Positions 25,276 through 33,496 of a stretch of DNA of 33,496 bases are shown one piece after another. The stretch spans positions 1-33,496 of the forward strand of contig NZ_JAVHJU010000014.1 of the NCBI RefSeq assembly GCF_031082405.1, read 5' to 3'. A program made the translations under genes and the position numbers. This DNA is from Amycolatopsis sp. A133 (GTDB taxonomy: Bacteria; Actinomycetota; Actinomycetes; Mycobacteriales; Pseudonocardiaceae). The stretch's first letter is position 1, and each line of letters opens with the position of its first letter. The notes under the pieces were generated by a model. The model ran no database searches and had not been told where the DNA came from. It worked only from the letters and a program-made list of their open reading frames with translations.

Positions 25276-26402
25276 GAGCGGTCCCCCAGATACCGGCGCC
25301 GCACCCGCGGCCGGTACATCGAGGTGACGATTTCGTAGTCGATGGTCCCCAGCTCGTCCGCCCATTCCCGGGCGGTCGGCTCGCCGTGCGCCCCGGCGCC
25401 GAACAGGACGACCTCGTCGCCGACGGCCGGTGCGTAATCGCCGCAGTCGACCACCAGCTGGTCCATGCAGATCCGCCCGGCGACCGGGCGCCGCTGCCCG
25501 CCGAGCAGGACGTCCATGCGGCCCGAAAGGGAACGCGGGACGCCGTCGGCATACCCGGCCGGGACGAGCGCCAGGTTCGTGTCCCGTGCAGCGGTCCAGG
25601 TGTGCCCGTAGGACACCGATTCCCCGGCTTCGATCCGCTTGACCAGGGCGACCGACGAGCGGAACGTCATGGCCGGGCGCAGGTCTTCGGGCTGCGGCAC
25701 CGGGTTGAGCCCGTACACGGCGATGCCGGGCCGGACGACGTCGAAGTGCAGGTCCGGCCGGGTGAGCAGGGCCGCGGAGTTCGCGAGGTGCCGGATCGGG
25801 TCGAGCCCGGCGGCGCGGGCGGTGTCGTAGGCGTCGGCGAAGCGCTTGGCCTGCAGGTCGATCGAGGGGTGCCCGGGTTCGTCGGCGCACGCGAGGTGGG
25901 ACCAGATCGCGACGACCTCGACCCGCGGTTCGGCGGCCGCCGCTTCGACCAGTGCGGCCCAGGCGGACGGCGGGCAGCCGTTGCGCGAGAGCCCGGTGTC
26001 GATTTTGAGGTGCACACGCGCTCGGGTACCCGCCTTGGCGGCATCCGCGATGCGGCGAAGCTCACCCAGCGAGCTGGCCGCGAGGTCGATGCCGGCCTCG
26101 ATGCCCGGCGCGAAGTCGGTGTCGGGGGTGTCCAGCCAGCTGAACAGCCGGGTGGTGATCCCGGCCGCGCGAAGACCCAGGGCCTCGCCGAGCGAGCAGG
26201 TGCCCAGCCAGCTCGCCCCGGCCTCGACCGCGGCGCGCGCCACCGGCAGCGCGCCGTGGCCATAGGCGTCGGCCTTCACCACGGCCATCACCTCGGAGCC
26301 GGGCGCGCGGGCGCCCAGCAGGGTGAGGTTGTGGCGGATCGCGTCGAGGTCGATGTCGACCTGGGCGCGGGGGCGGTGCCCGTGGGAGGAACTGGAAGTC
26401 AT
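25272..26402 (-). CDS. alr: alanine racemase
   Basis: 376 aa from ATG 26402 with GGAAG 8-12 nt upstream. It makes D-Ala for peptidoglycan. The PLP-binding Lys is in AVVKADAYGHG (about residue 44), the second catalytic Tyr is in SVSYGHTW, and the substrate loop is in GRICMDQLVVDCG. VRPGIAVYGLNP and AGYADGVPRSLSGR are also typical of the family. The gene follows the msiK-type gene by only 29 bp, so it may be read from the upstream sugar operon or from a promoter inside msiK. Confidence 0.97.
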   Translation of the reverse strand: MTSSSSHGHRPRAQVDIDLDAIRHNLTLLGARAPGSEVMAVVKADAYGHGALPVARAAVEAGASWLGTCSLGEALGLRAAGITTRLFSWLDTPDTDFAPGIEAGIDLAASSLGELRRIADAAKAGTRARVHLKIDTGLSRNGCPPSAWAALVEAAAAEPRVEVVAIWSHLACADEPGHPSIDLQAKRFADAYDTARAAGLDPIRHLANSAALLTRPDLHFDVVRPGIAVYGLNPVPQPEDLRPAMTFRSSVALVKRIEAGESVSYGHTWTAARDTNLALVPAGYADGVPRSLSGRMDVLLGGQRRPVAGRICMDQLVVDCGDYAPAVGDEVVLFGAGAHGEPTAREWADELGTIDYEIVTSMYRPRVRRRYLGDRS

Positions 26403-26431
26403 GGCGACTTCCAGTTTCCCATGAGCCGAGG

Positions 26432-27523
<1,092 letters not shown>

Positions 27524-27526
27524 CGG

Positions 27527-28957
27527 TCAGTCCTCTCCGAGATTCCGCCGGACCCCGTAAGCCGCTTCGCGGGCTTCGAGGTGGCGCTGCTGGATCCGGT
27601 GGCCCTCGGCGCGCTGCGCCTCGGTCGGCTCGTCCAGCTCGAGCCGGAGTTTGCGGTTCTTCTGCCAGGACGGGGGTTCCGCACTGGACGCCAGGGCCCA
27701 CGCCGCCTGCCGCGCCGCACCGAGCGCGACGTATTCGGCGACTTCGGGCAGCTGCACGGGCACGCCGAACACCAGCGGCGCGACCGCGCCGACGGCACGC
27801 GACTGCGCACCACCGCCGATCAGCAGCACGCGCTGGACGTCGAGGCCGTGCGCGCGCACCGCGTCGAGGCCGGCGGCCAAGCCGCAGAGCATGCCTTCGA
27901 CGGCGCTGCGCGCGAGGTTCTCCGGGGTCATGTTGTCCCGGGTCAGGCCGGTCAGCGAGCCGGTGGCGCCGGGCAGGTTCGGAGTGCGCTCGCCGTCCAG
28001 GTACGGCAGGAACGTCAGCCCGCCGGCCCCGGGTCCGGCGGCGAGCGCGAGGCGGTCGAACTCGCTCAGCGTCGCGCCGAGCATCGACGCCGTCGCGGTG
28101 AGGACGCGGGCGGCGTTGAGGGTGCAGGCGAGCGGCAGGAAGCGGCCGGTGGCGTCGGCGAACCCGGCGACTTCGCCGCTGGCGTCGGCCGCGCCGGTCT
28201 CGGCCACGCCGAACACCGTGCCGCTGGTCCCGAGCGACACGACGACGTCACCGGGCTGCAGTTCGAGCCCCAGCGCGGCGGCCATGTTGTCGCCGGTCCC
28301 GGCCGAGACGAGCACGCCGTCCGGGGTGTGGCCGGCGGCGTCGGCCGGGCCCAGCACGGTCGGCAGCTCCGGTGTCCGGCCGCCGAAGGCGTGGCTCAGG
28401 ACATCGAGGCGGTAGGCGTTGTCGGACGGCGAGAAGTAGCCGGTGCCGGACGCGTCGCCGCGGTCGGTGACCGGGTCGCCGCCGGTGAGCTTCCAGGTCA
28501 GCCAGTCGTGCGGGAGCAGCACGCGGGTCACGCGGTCGGCGAGCTCGGGCTCGTGCTCGGCCAGCCACCGCAGCTTCGTGACGGTGAAGCTGGCGACCGG
28601 CACCGAGCCGACGGACTTCGCCCAGGCCGACGGCCCGCCGAGCTCGTCGACGAGGTCGAGCGCCGCCTGCGCGGAGCGGGTGTCGTTCCAGAGCAGCGCG
28701 GGCCGCACCACGTCGTTGTTTTCATCCAGCGTGACCATGCCGTGCTGCTGACCGCCGACGCCGATGGCCTTGACGCCGTCGAGGACGCCGTTCGTCGCCT
28801 CCTGGAAGGCATCCCACCAGGCGGCGGGGGCGACCTCGGTGCCGTCGGGGTGCGGCGCGCGGCCGGTGCGGACGATCTCGCCGGTTTCTGCGTCGCACAC
28901 GACGACCTTGGTCGACTGGGTGGACGAGTCGATGCCGGCGACCAGTTCAGCTGTCAT
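27527..28957 (-). CDS. xylB: xylulokinase
   Basis: 476 aa, FGGY-family carbohydrate kinase. N-terminal [58 protein letters not shown] and [11 protein letters not shown] are xylulokinase features; the C-terminal domain has [12 protein letters not shown] and [13 protein letters not shown] (nucleotide site). It phosphorylates D-xylulose to the 5-phosphate in the cytosol. Its ATG lies 11 nt inside the end of the deoR gene, and msiK follows after 3 nt. The isomerase xylA is absent from the window. Another pentulose or polyol kinase activity is the main alternative. Confidence 0.9.
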   Translation of the reverse strand: MTAELVAGIDSSTQSTKVVVCDAETGEIVRTGRAPHPDGTEVAPAAWWDAFQEATNGVLDGVKAIGVGGQQHGMVTLDENNDVVRPALLWNDTRSAQAALDLVDELGGPSAWAKSVGSVPVASFTVTKLRWLAEHEPELADRVTRVLLPHDWLTWKLTGGDPVTDRGDASGTGYFSPSDNAYRLDVLSHAFGGRTPELPTVLGPADAAGHTPDGVLVSAGTGDNMAAALGLELQPGDVVVSLGTSGTVFGVAETGAADASGEVAGFADATGRFLPLACTLNAARVLTATASMLGATLSEFDRLALAAGPGAGGLTFLPYLDGERTPNLPGATGSLTGLTRDNMTPENLARSAVEGMLCGLAAGLDAVRAHGLDVQRVLLIGGGAQSRAVGAVAPLVFGVPVQLPEVAEYVALGAARQAAWALASSAEPPSWQKNRKLRLELDEPTEAQRAEGHRIQQRHLEAREAAYGVRRNLGED

Positions 28958-29783
28958 AGGGCTGCCCCTCTGCGACGTGTTCGACGATCTCGATCGCGGT
29001 CCCCGCGTTCAGCGCGGCCTCGATCTCCTCGGTGGGCGTGGCTTGGCCCGTGATCAGCAGGTCGTAGTCGCCGACGTCGCCGTGCGCGTAGGTGGCGGTG
29101 CGGCCGAATTTCGAGTGGTCGACGACGAGGACGCTCTGGTTCGCGACCTTCAGCGCGGCCTTCTTGAGCTCGGCGTAGTCGCGGTCGGGGTGGAAGAGCC
29201 GCCCGACGGCGACCGCGGTGACCGACACGAAGGAGACGTCGGCGCGGATCGAGTCGAGCAGGTTCAGCACCTCGGGACCGGCGCAGGAGTCGTACTCGGG
29301 GGAATACCGGCCGCCGGCGAGCACGACGTCGTTCTTCGGGCCGAGCAGCCGCGCGGCGTGCAGCGAGTTGGTGACGACGGTCAGCGCGTCGATCTCGGCC
29401 AGCCGCTTGACCAGCGGGAGGAGCGTCGTGGAGTCGTCGACGAAGACGGTCTGGCCGGGCTGGACGTGGTTCGCGGCCGCGTCGCCGAGGGCTTCTTTTT
29501 CGCCGTGGTGGAGGGTGTCGCGGAAGCGGGCGGCGGTCTCGATGGTGAGCGCCGGGTAGGCCTCGACCTTGCCGCGCAGCTTGCGCAGGAGCCGGCGTTC
29601 GGCCAGGTCGTCGAGGTCGCGGTGCATGGTCATCAGGCTGACCTTGAAGCGGGCGGTGAGGTCGTCGATCCGGGCCTCGCCGTGCTCGATGACGTGGTCG
29701 AGGATGTCCTGCCGCCGCTGCTCGACAACGGCGTCGGACGGCCGGGTCTTCCGGTCTCCGGATGCTCCTGTGCCGCCGCTCAC
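28947..29783 (-). CDS. DeoR-family sugar-operon repressor
   Basis: 278 aa from GTG 29783. N-terminal DeoR helix-turn-helix (about 22-75: [31 protein letters not shown]) and a C-terminal DeoR sugar-phosphate sensor domain ([46 protein letters not shown]). It probably represses its own operon with xylB and msiK and responds to a pentulose phosphate. The upstream gap 29784-29855 is AT-richer than its surroundings and carries likely operator and promoter sequence (for example GTTAAC around 29815), but no exact site was fixed. Confidence 0.88.
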   Translation of the reverse strand: MSGGTGASGDRKTRPSDAVVEQRRQDILDHVIEHGEARIDDLTARFKVSLMTMHRDLDDLAERRLLRKLRGKVEAYPALTIETAARFRDTLHHGEKEALGDAAANHVQPGQTVFVDDSTTLLPLVKRLAEIDALTVVTNSLHAARLLGPKNDVVLAGGRYSPEYDSCAGPEVLNLLDSIRADVSFVSVTAVAVGRLFHPDRDYAELKKAALKVANQSVLVVDHSKFGRTATYAHGDVGDYDLLITGQATPTEEIEAALNAGTAIEIVEHVAEGQPYDS

Positions 29784-29855
29784 ACGGCATTCTTACCAGA
29801 TCTAAGACGCGAAGTTAACAGGAAACTCGATAACTCTGCCCGCGTCGCCAGTGCG

Positions 29856-29915
29856 AGCTTTCACGTGAAAGCTATCCGGAGCGCGTACCTCCGGAACACT
29901 TTCGTAGGGAAAGTG
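29856..29915. repeat. palindromic intergenic repeat, copy 2
   Basis: The same architecture as the 4307-4365 element: identical 18-bp palindrome (29856-29873), a TCCGGAG / CTCCGGA middle stem, and a third stem CACTTTC / GAAAGTG (29897-29915). In this copy the centre of the third hairpin has changed from ACGT to GTAGG while the 7-bp stem is kept. It lies 4 nt after the nnr stop on the minus strand and upstream of deoR. Confidence 0.8.
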
Positions 29916-29919
29916 ACGA

Positions 29920-31359
29920 TCAGGGGGTGAGGGAACGGAGGGAGCGGATGGCCTCCGGGATCGCGTGGACCAGGCCGGATGCCGAGGTCGGGGCGTTCTG
30001 GGCCGCGATCGCGCCCGCCAGGGAGTGCACGTGGGCGGCGGCCGCCGCGGCCAGCCAGGGGTCCAGGCGGGCCGCCAGGAGGGCGCCGATCAGGCCCGAG
30101 AGGACGTCGCCCGAGCCCGCCGTCGCCAGCCAGGCGCCGCGCGGGGTGTTCACCGCGACGCGGCCGTCCGGGGCCGCGACCACCGTGACGTGGCCCTTCA
30201 GCAGCACCACCGCGTCGTACTTCTTCGCCGCTTCGCGCGCTGCCGTCACGCGATCGGGGCCCGGGGCGCGGCCCATCAGGCGCTCGTACTCGCCCGCGTG
30301 CGGGGTCAGGACCAGGGGTGTGTCCGGATCGCGTGCGTCGAGGACGTCCGGGGACTTGGCGATGATCGTCGTCGCGTCGGCGTCCGCGCAGACCGGGACG
30401 CCCTGGCCGAGGACGTACCGCAGCACCTCGCGGCCGTCGGAGCCGGTGCCGATGCCGGGCCCGACCGCCCACGCCTGGACGCGCCCGGCGTCCGCGACCG
30501 TGCCCGTCGCGATGATCTCCGGCCACTGCGAGCGGACGACGTCGGCCGCGTGGCCCGCGTAGCGCACCATGCCGGCCGTCGCGCGCACCGCCGACCCCGC
30601 CGCGAGCACCGCGGCGCCCGGGTACGTCGCCGAGCCCGCCGCGATGCCGACGACACCCTGGCTGTACTTGTCGTCCTCCGGTCCCGGCACCGGCCAGGCC
30701 GCGGCGACGTCGACGATGTCCAGGCGCTGCAGGTCCGGGTCCGCCAGCTCGAGACCGATGTCGACCAGCACGACCTCGCCGCACCACGACGGCGCCAGCG
30801 CGTGCACCGGCTTGAGCGCGCCGAACGTGACGGTGCGGGTGGCGTTGACCGCGGGCCCGTCGACCGCGCCGGTGTCCGGGTCGACGCCGCTGGGCAGGTC
30901 GACCGCGACGATCGGCGCCTCGACCAGCTCCACCAGCCGGGCGGCGTCGGGCCGCAGCGGGCCGCGGCCGGAGATGCCGACGATCCCGTCGACCACGACG
31001 TCGGCTTTCGCGATCCACTGTGGACCGTCCGCGGCGGACACCGCCCGGCCCCCGGCCCGCTTCAGCGCTTCGAGCCCGGCGGAGTGCGCCTTCTCGGGCT
31101 TGAGCAGGATCGCCGTGACGGCCACCCCGCGCCGGCGCAGGAACGCCCCGGCCCACAGCGCGTCGCCACCGTTGTCGCCCGAGCCGACCAGGAGCACGAC
31201 CCGGCGGCCGGACACGCCGCCGGTGTGGTCTTCGAGCAGGTCCGCGATCTGCACCGCGAGCCCGAAGGACGCCCGGCGCATCAGCTCACCGTCGGGCGTG
31301 ACGGCGAACGCCCGCCCCTCCGCCTCGCGAATCCGTTCCGTGGTCCAGATTCCCTGCAC
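29920..31359 (-). CDS. nnr: bifunctional NAD(P)HX epimerase/dehydratase
   Basis: 479 aa from GTG 31359. The N-terminal half (1-about 215) is the YjeF_N epimerase (NnrE): VGSGDNGGDALWAGAFLRRRG, VVDGIVGISGRGPLR and VAVDLPSGVDPDTGAV. The C-terminal half is the ribokinase-like ADP/ATP-dependent dehydratase (NnrD): KYSQGVVGIAAGSATYPGA, LTPHAGEYERLMG, LLKGHVTVVAAPDG and the GSGDVLSGLIGALLA active-site motif. Together they repair hydrated NADH/NADPH. It follows glmS by 15 nt and is probably co-transcribed with it, as in mycobacteria. The palindromic repeat at 29856-29915 may act as its terminator. Confidence 0.95.
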   Translation of the reverse strand: MQGIWTTERIREAEGRAFAVTPDGELMRRASFGLAVQIADLLEDHTGGVSGRRVVLLVGSGDNGGDALWAGAFLRRRGVAVTAILLKPEKAHSAGLEALKRAGGRAVSAADGPQWIAKADVVVDGIVGISGRGPLRPDAARLVELVEAPIVAVDLPSGVDPDTGAVDGPAVNATRTVTFGALKPVHALAPSWCGEVVLVDIGLELADPDLQRLDIVDVAAAWPVPGPEDDKYSQGVVGIAAGSATYPGAAVLAAGSAVRATAGMVRYAGHAADVVRSQWPEIIATGTVADAGRVQAWAVGPGIGTGSDGREVLRYVLGQGVPVCADADATTIIAKSPDVLDARDPDTPLVLTPHAGEYERLMGRAPGPDRVTAAREAAKKYDAVVLLKGHVTVVAAPDGRVAVNTPRGAWLATAGSGDVLSGLIGALLAARLDPWLAAAAAAHVHSLAGAIAAQNAPTSASGLVHAIPEAIRSLRSLTP

Positions 31360-31374
31360 GGCGAAGGCCTCCCG

Positions 31375-33237
31375 CTACTCGACAGTCACGGACTTCGCCA
31401 GGTTACGCGGCTTGTCGACGTCGTACCCGCGGGCGCGGGCGATCTCCGCGGCCAGCACCTGCAGCGGCACCGTGGACACCAGCGGCTGCAGCAGCGTCGG
31501 CACCGCGGGGACCTCGATCAGCTCGTCGGCGAACGGCCGGACCGTCTCGTCACCCTCTTCGGCGATCACGATCGTGCGGGCACCGCGCGCCTGGATCTCG
31601 CTGATGTTCGACACGAGCTTCGAGTGCAGCACCGCGCGGCCCTTGGGCGACGGCATCACGACGACGACCGGCAGGCCGTCCTCGATCAGCGCGATCGGCC
31701 CGTGCTTGAGCTCGCCGGCGGCGAAGCCCTCGGCGTGCATGTACGCGAGTTCCTTGAGCTTCAGCGCGCCTTCGAGGGCGACCGGGAAGCCGACGTGGCG
31801 GCCGAGGAAGAGGATGGCCTTCGAGTCCGCGATCCGGCGGCCGAGATCCCGCACCTGCTCCACAGTGGACAGTACCTTCTGGACTGCCGCGGGCATGGCC
31901 TCGAGCTCGGCGAACTCGCGCGCGACCTCGTCCGGGTACTTCGTGCCCCGGGCCTGCGCCAGCGCCAGGCCGACGAGGTAGTTGGCCGCGATCTGGGCGA
32001 GGAACGCCTTGGTCGAGGCGACCCCGATCTCCGGCCCGGCGTGGGTGTAGAGGACGGCGTCGGACTCGCGCGGGATCTGCGCGCCGTTGGTGTTGCAGAC
32101 GGCGAGGACGCGCGCCTTCTGCTCGCGCGCGTGCCGGACGGCTTCGAGCGTGTCCGCCGTCTCACCGGACTGGCTCACGGCGACGACCAGCGTGTCGCGG
32201 TCGAGGACCGGGTCGCGGTAGCGGAACTCCGAGGCCAGCTCGACCTCGACCGGCAGCCGCGTCCAGTGCTCGATCGCGTACTTGGCGACCAGGCCGGAGT
32301 GGTAGGCCGACCCGCAGGCGACGACGAAGACCTTGTCGACGTCACGCAGGTCCTGGTCGGAGATGCGCTGCTCGTCGAGGATGATCCGGCCGGACTCGAA
32401 GTGCCCGCGCAGTGTGTTGGCCAGCGCTTCGGGCTGCTCCTCGATCTCCTTGAGCATGAAGTACTCGTGGCCGCCCTTCTCGGCGGCGCTGAGGTCCCAG
32501 TCCACGGTGAACGGCTTCGCCTGGGCGGCGTCGCCGTGGAAGTCCAGGACGTCGTAGCCCTCGCGGGTGATGACGACGAGCTGGTCCTGCCCGAGCTCGA
32601 CGGCCTCGCGGGTGTGCTCGATGAAGGCGGCGACGTCGGAGGCGACGAAGTGCTCGCCCTCGCCGACCCCGACGACCAGCGGCGACGACCGGCGGGCAGC
32701 CACGATGGTGTCCGGGTGGTCGGCGTGCGTCACGACCAGGGTGAACGCGCCTTCGAGGCGGCGGCAGACAGCGGCGACGCTGGCCGTGAGGTCGCCCTTG
32801 GTGTCGCCTTCGGTGTACGTCCGCGCGATGAGGTGAGCGGCGGTCTCGCTGTCGGTGTCGCTGGCCATCTCGACGCCGTCGGCTTCCAGCTCGCCGCGGA
32901 GGGCGGCGAAGTTTTCGATGATGCCGTTGTGCACGACGGCGACCCGCTGCGAGGCGTCCCGGTGCGGGTGCGAGTTGCGGTCGACCGGCGCGCCGTGGGT
33001 GGCCCAGCGGGTGTGCCCCATGCCGGCGGTGCCGCCGAAGTGCTCGCGGCCGACTTCGTCGAGCCGGCCTTCCAGGTTGGCCAGCCGGCCCGCCTTGCGC
33101 TCGACGGTCAGCGCACCGGCGCCGTCGAGGACCGCAACACCGGCGGAGTCGTAACCGCGGTACTCCATGCGCCGGAGCCCGCCGAGGACGACGTCCAGAG
33201 CCGGGCGGTGCCCGACATATCCCACGATTCCACACAC
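31375..33237 (-). CDS. glmS: glutamine-fructose-6-phosphate aminotransferase GlmS
   Basis: 620 aa from GTG 33237. This start places the catalytic Cys directly after the initiator (MCGIVGYVGHR), as the Ntn glutaminase domain requires, so the longer frame to 33261 is rejected. Glutaminase domain (1-about 230): RWATHGAP, HNGIIENF and SDTDSETAAHLI. Two SIS isomerase domains follow (about 290-610) with CGSAYHSGLVAKY, VSQSGETADTLEA and ELKHGPIALIE. It makes glucosamine-6-phosphate, the entry to UDP-GlcNAc for peptidoglycan and for the wecB-type enzyme in this window. No glmS ribozyme-like leader was seen (none is expected in actinobacteria). A palindrome lies about 80 nt upstream at 33317-33330. 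Confidence 0.97.
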   Translation of the reverse strand: MCGIVGYVGHRPALDVVLGGLRRMEYRGYDSAGVAVLDGAGALTVERKAGRLANLEGRLDEVGREHFGGTAGMGHTRWATHGAPVDRNSHPHRDASQRVAVVHNGIIENFAALRGELEADGVEMASDTDSETAAHLIARTYTEGDTKGDLTASVAAVCRRLEGAFTLVVTHADHPDTIVAARRSSPLVVGVGEGEHFVASDVAAFIEHTREAVELGQDQLVVITREGYDVLDFHGDAAQAKPFTVDWDLSAAEKGGHEYFMLKEIEEQPEALANTLRGHFESGRIILDEQRISDQDLRDVDKVFVVACGSAYHSGLVAKYAIEHWTRLPVEVELASEFRYRDPVLDRDTLVVAVSQSGETADTLEAVRHAREQKARVLAVCNTNGAQIPRESDAVLYTHAGPEIGVASTKAFLAQIAANYLVGLALAQARGTKYPDEVAREFAELEAMPAAVQKVLSTVEQVRDLGRRIADSKAILFLGRHVGFPVALEGALKLKELAYMHAEGFAAGELKHGPIALIEDGLPVVVVMPSPKGRAVLHSKLVSNISEIQARGARTIVIAEEGDETVRPFADELIEVPAVPTLLQPLVSTVPLQVLAAEIARARGYDVDKPRNLAKSVTVE

Positions 33238-33316
33238 GCGCACCAGCCTAACGAGGGACATTCAGCGGGCCGACGGGGTCCGCGAACCGCCCCTCACCTG
33301 CGGAGACGCGCCCCCG

Positions 33317-33330
33317 GTGGTTCGAACCAC
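33317..33330. promoter_or_regulatory. palindrome upstream of glmS
   Basis: GTGGTTCGAACCAC is a perfect 14-bp palindrome, extendable to 20 bp (33314-33333) with one mismatched pair. It sits 80 nt before the glmS start and may be an operator. It is not a tRNA T-arm, because the centre is six bases and no acceptor or anticodon arms flank it. Confidence 0.4.
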
Positions 33331-33496
33331 TGGGGTACACCTGGGCAGCCGGCTCGCGACGGTCACCTCGAGCGCCCCAATGGGGTTGTTTCATCGTGGT
33401 TGTGGCTGGTGAGGGTGGTGTGTGTGTGTGGGTTGTTGTGGTTGTGGGGGAGGAAGTGGCGTCGGGACTCGGCGTGGTGGTCTGGGCATGGGTGAA
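33331..33496. other. strongly G/T-skewed stretch at the right edge
   Basis: From about 33384 to the end the plus strand is nearly all G and T with a (GT)n run near 33418-33428, unlike the balanced G/C of the rest. A minus-strand frame runs from the edge to TGA at 33391-33393 with Pro/Thr/His-rich codons and could be the tail of a low-complexity protein, but there is no support for a gene within the window. Confidence 0.35.

Noticed and set aside
33317..33330. Possible tRNA T-arm (GGTTCGAACC-like)
   Set aside because: The loop is not seven bases with a proper stem, and no D-, anticodon or acceptor arms can be folded around it. It is also not a good match to the actinobacterial LexA box.
29965..33495. 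A plus-strand open frame of 1176 codons
   Set aside because: It lies opposite nnr and glmS, both with full motif sets on the minus strand; it is a GC-driven antisense shadow with Arg/Asp/Val-rich nonsense protein.
33391..33496. Pro/Thr/His-rich minus-strand frame entering from the right edge
   Set aside because: Only 35 codons are visible, all low complexity from the (CA)n composition; coding cannot be supported without the flanking sequence.

Overview
The window is high-GC (about 70%) actinobacterial DNA. Gene content and order point to the Pseudonocardiales, most likely Amycolatopsis or a close relative (inferred from protein resemblance; no search was run). The backbone matches the region that in mycobacteria runs sigD, whiB3, groEL1/groES, tsaD, rimI, tsaB, tsaE, alr, nnr, glmS, and that in Streptomyces carries shbA, bldM and whiD. 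Several accessory blocks interrupt it.

Layout: (1) 1-4250, developmental regulators: the 5' end of a SigD/ShbA-type sigma gene, a BldM-type regulator whose receiver has lost its phospho-acceptor Asp, a conserved hypothetical, a decayed IS110 transposase, a MerR-type regulator with a degenerate B12-binding-like domain, and whiD/whiB3 divergent from it. (2) 4260-6550, groES-groEL1 with an upstream CIRCE operator. (3) 6700-13130, cell-surface block: a secreted two-domain peptidoglycan hydrolase; a processive GT2 translationally coupled to an exosortase-like protein; divergent from these, a secreted protein with an exosortase-type C-terminal anchor; a 59-residue peptide that is little more than an LAxTG sortase signal; and a UDP-GlcNAc 2-epimerase. 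(4) 13170-15550, a GNAT, a DUF222/HNH (13E12-type) gene and a frameshifted remnant of a PPOX-family gene. (5) 15548-17735, overlapping tsaB-rimI-tsaD operon on the minus strand. (6) 17835-21890, matB and a fused beta/alpha carboxyltransferase overlapping by 8 nt, a Tat-exported serine hydrolase, then a diverged partial copy of the carboxyltransferase 3' end. (7) 21891-29783, a tightly packed minus-strand run: DeoR regulator, xylulokinase, MsiK-type ATPase, alr, alpha/beta hydrolase, tsaE, and last a KAP P-loop NTPase fused to a C-terminal response-regulator receiver. (8) 29920-33237, glmS followed by the bifunctional NAD(P)HX repair gene nnr.

How the parts connect: GlmS, WecB, Alr and the amidase all serve cell-wall and envelope amino-sugar metabolism; TsaB/TsaD/TsaE are the t6A tRNA-modification proteins; MatB and the carboxyltransferase both concern malonyl-type CoA esters; the exosortase/GT2/anchor-protein set looks like a surface-display module. 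The best candidate for an undescribed system is the KAP NTPase-receiver fusion, coupled by a 4-nt overlap to essential tsaE and lying next to a recombination scar. Next is the exosortase module with its adjacent sortase-signal micropeptide. A palindromic repeat of about 60 bp occurs twice (4307-4365 and 29856-29915).
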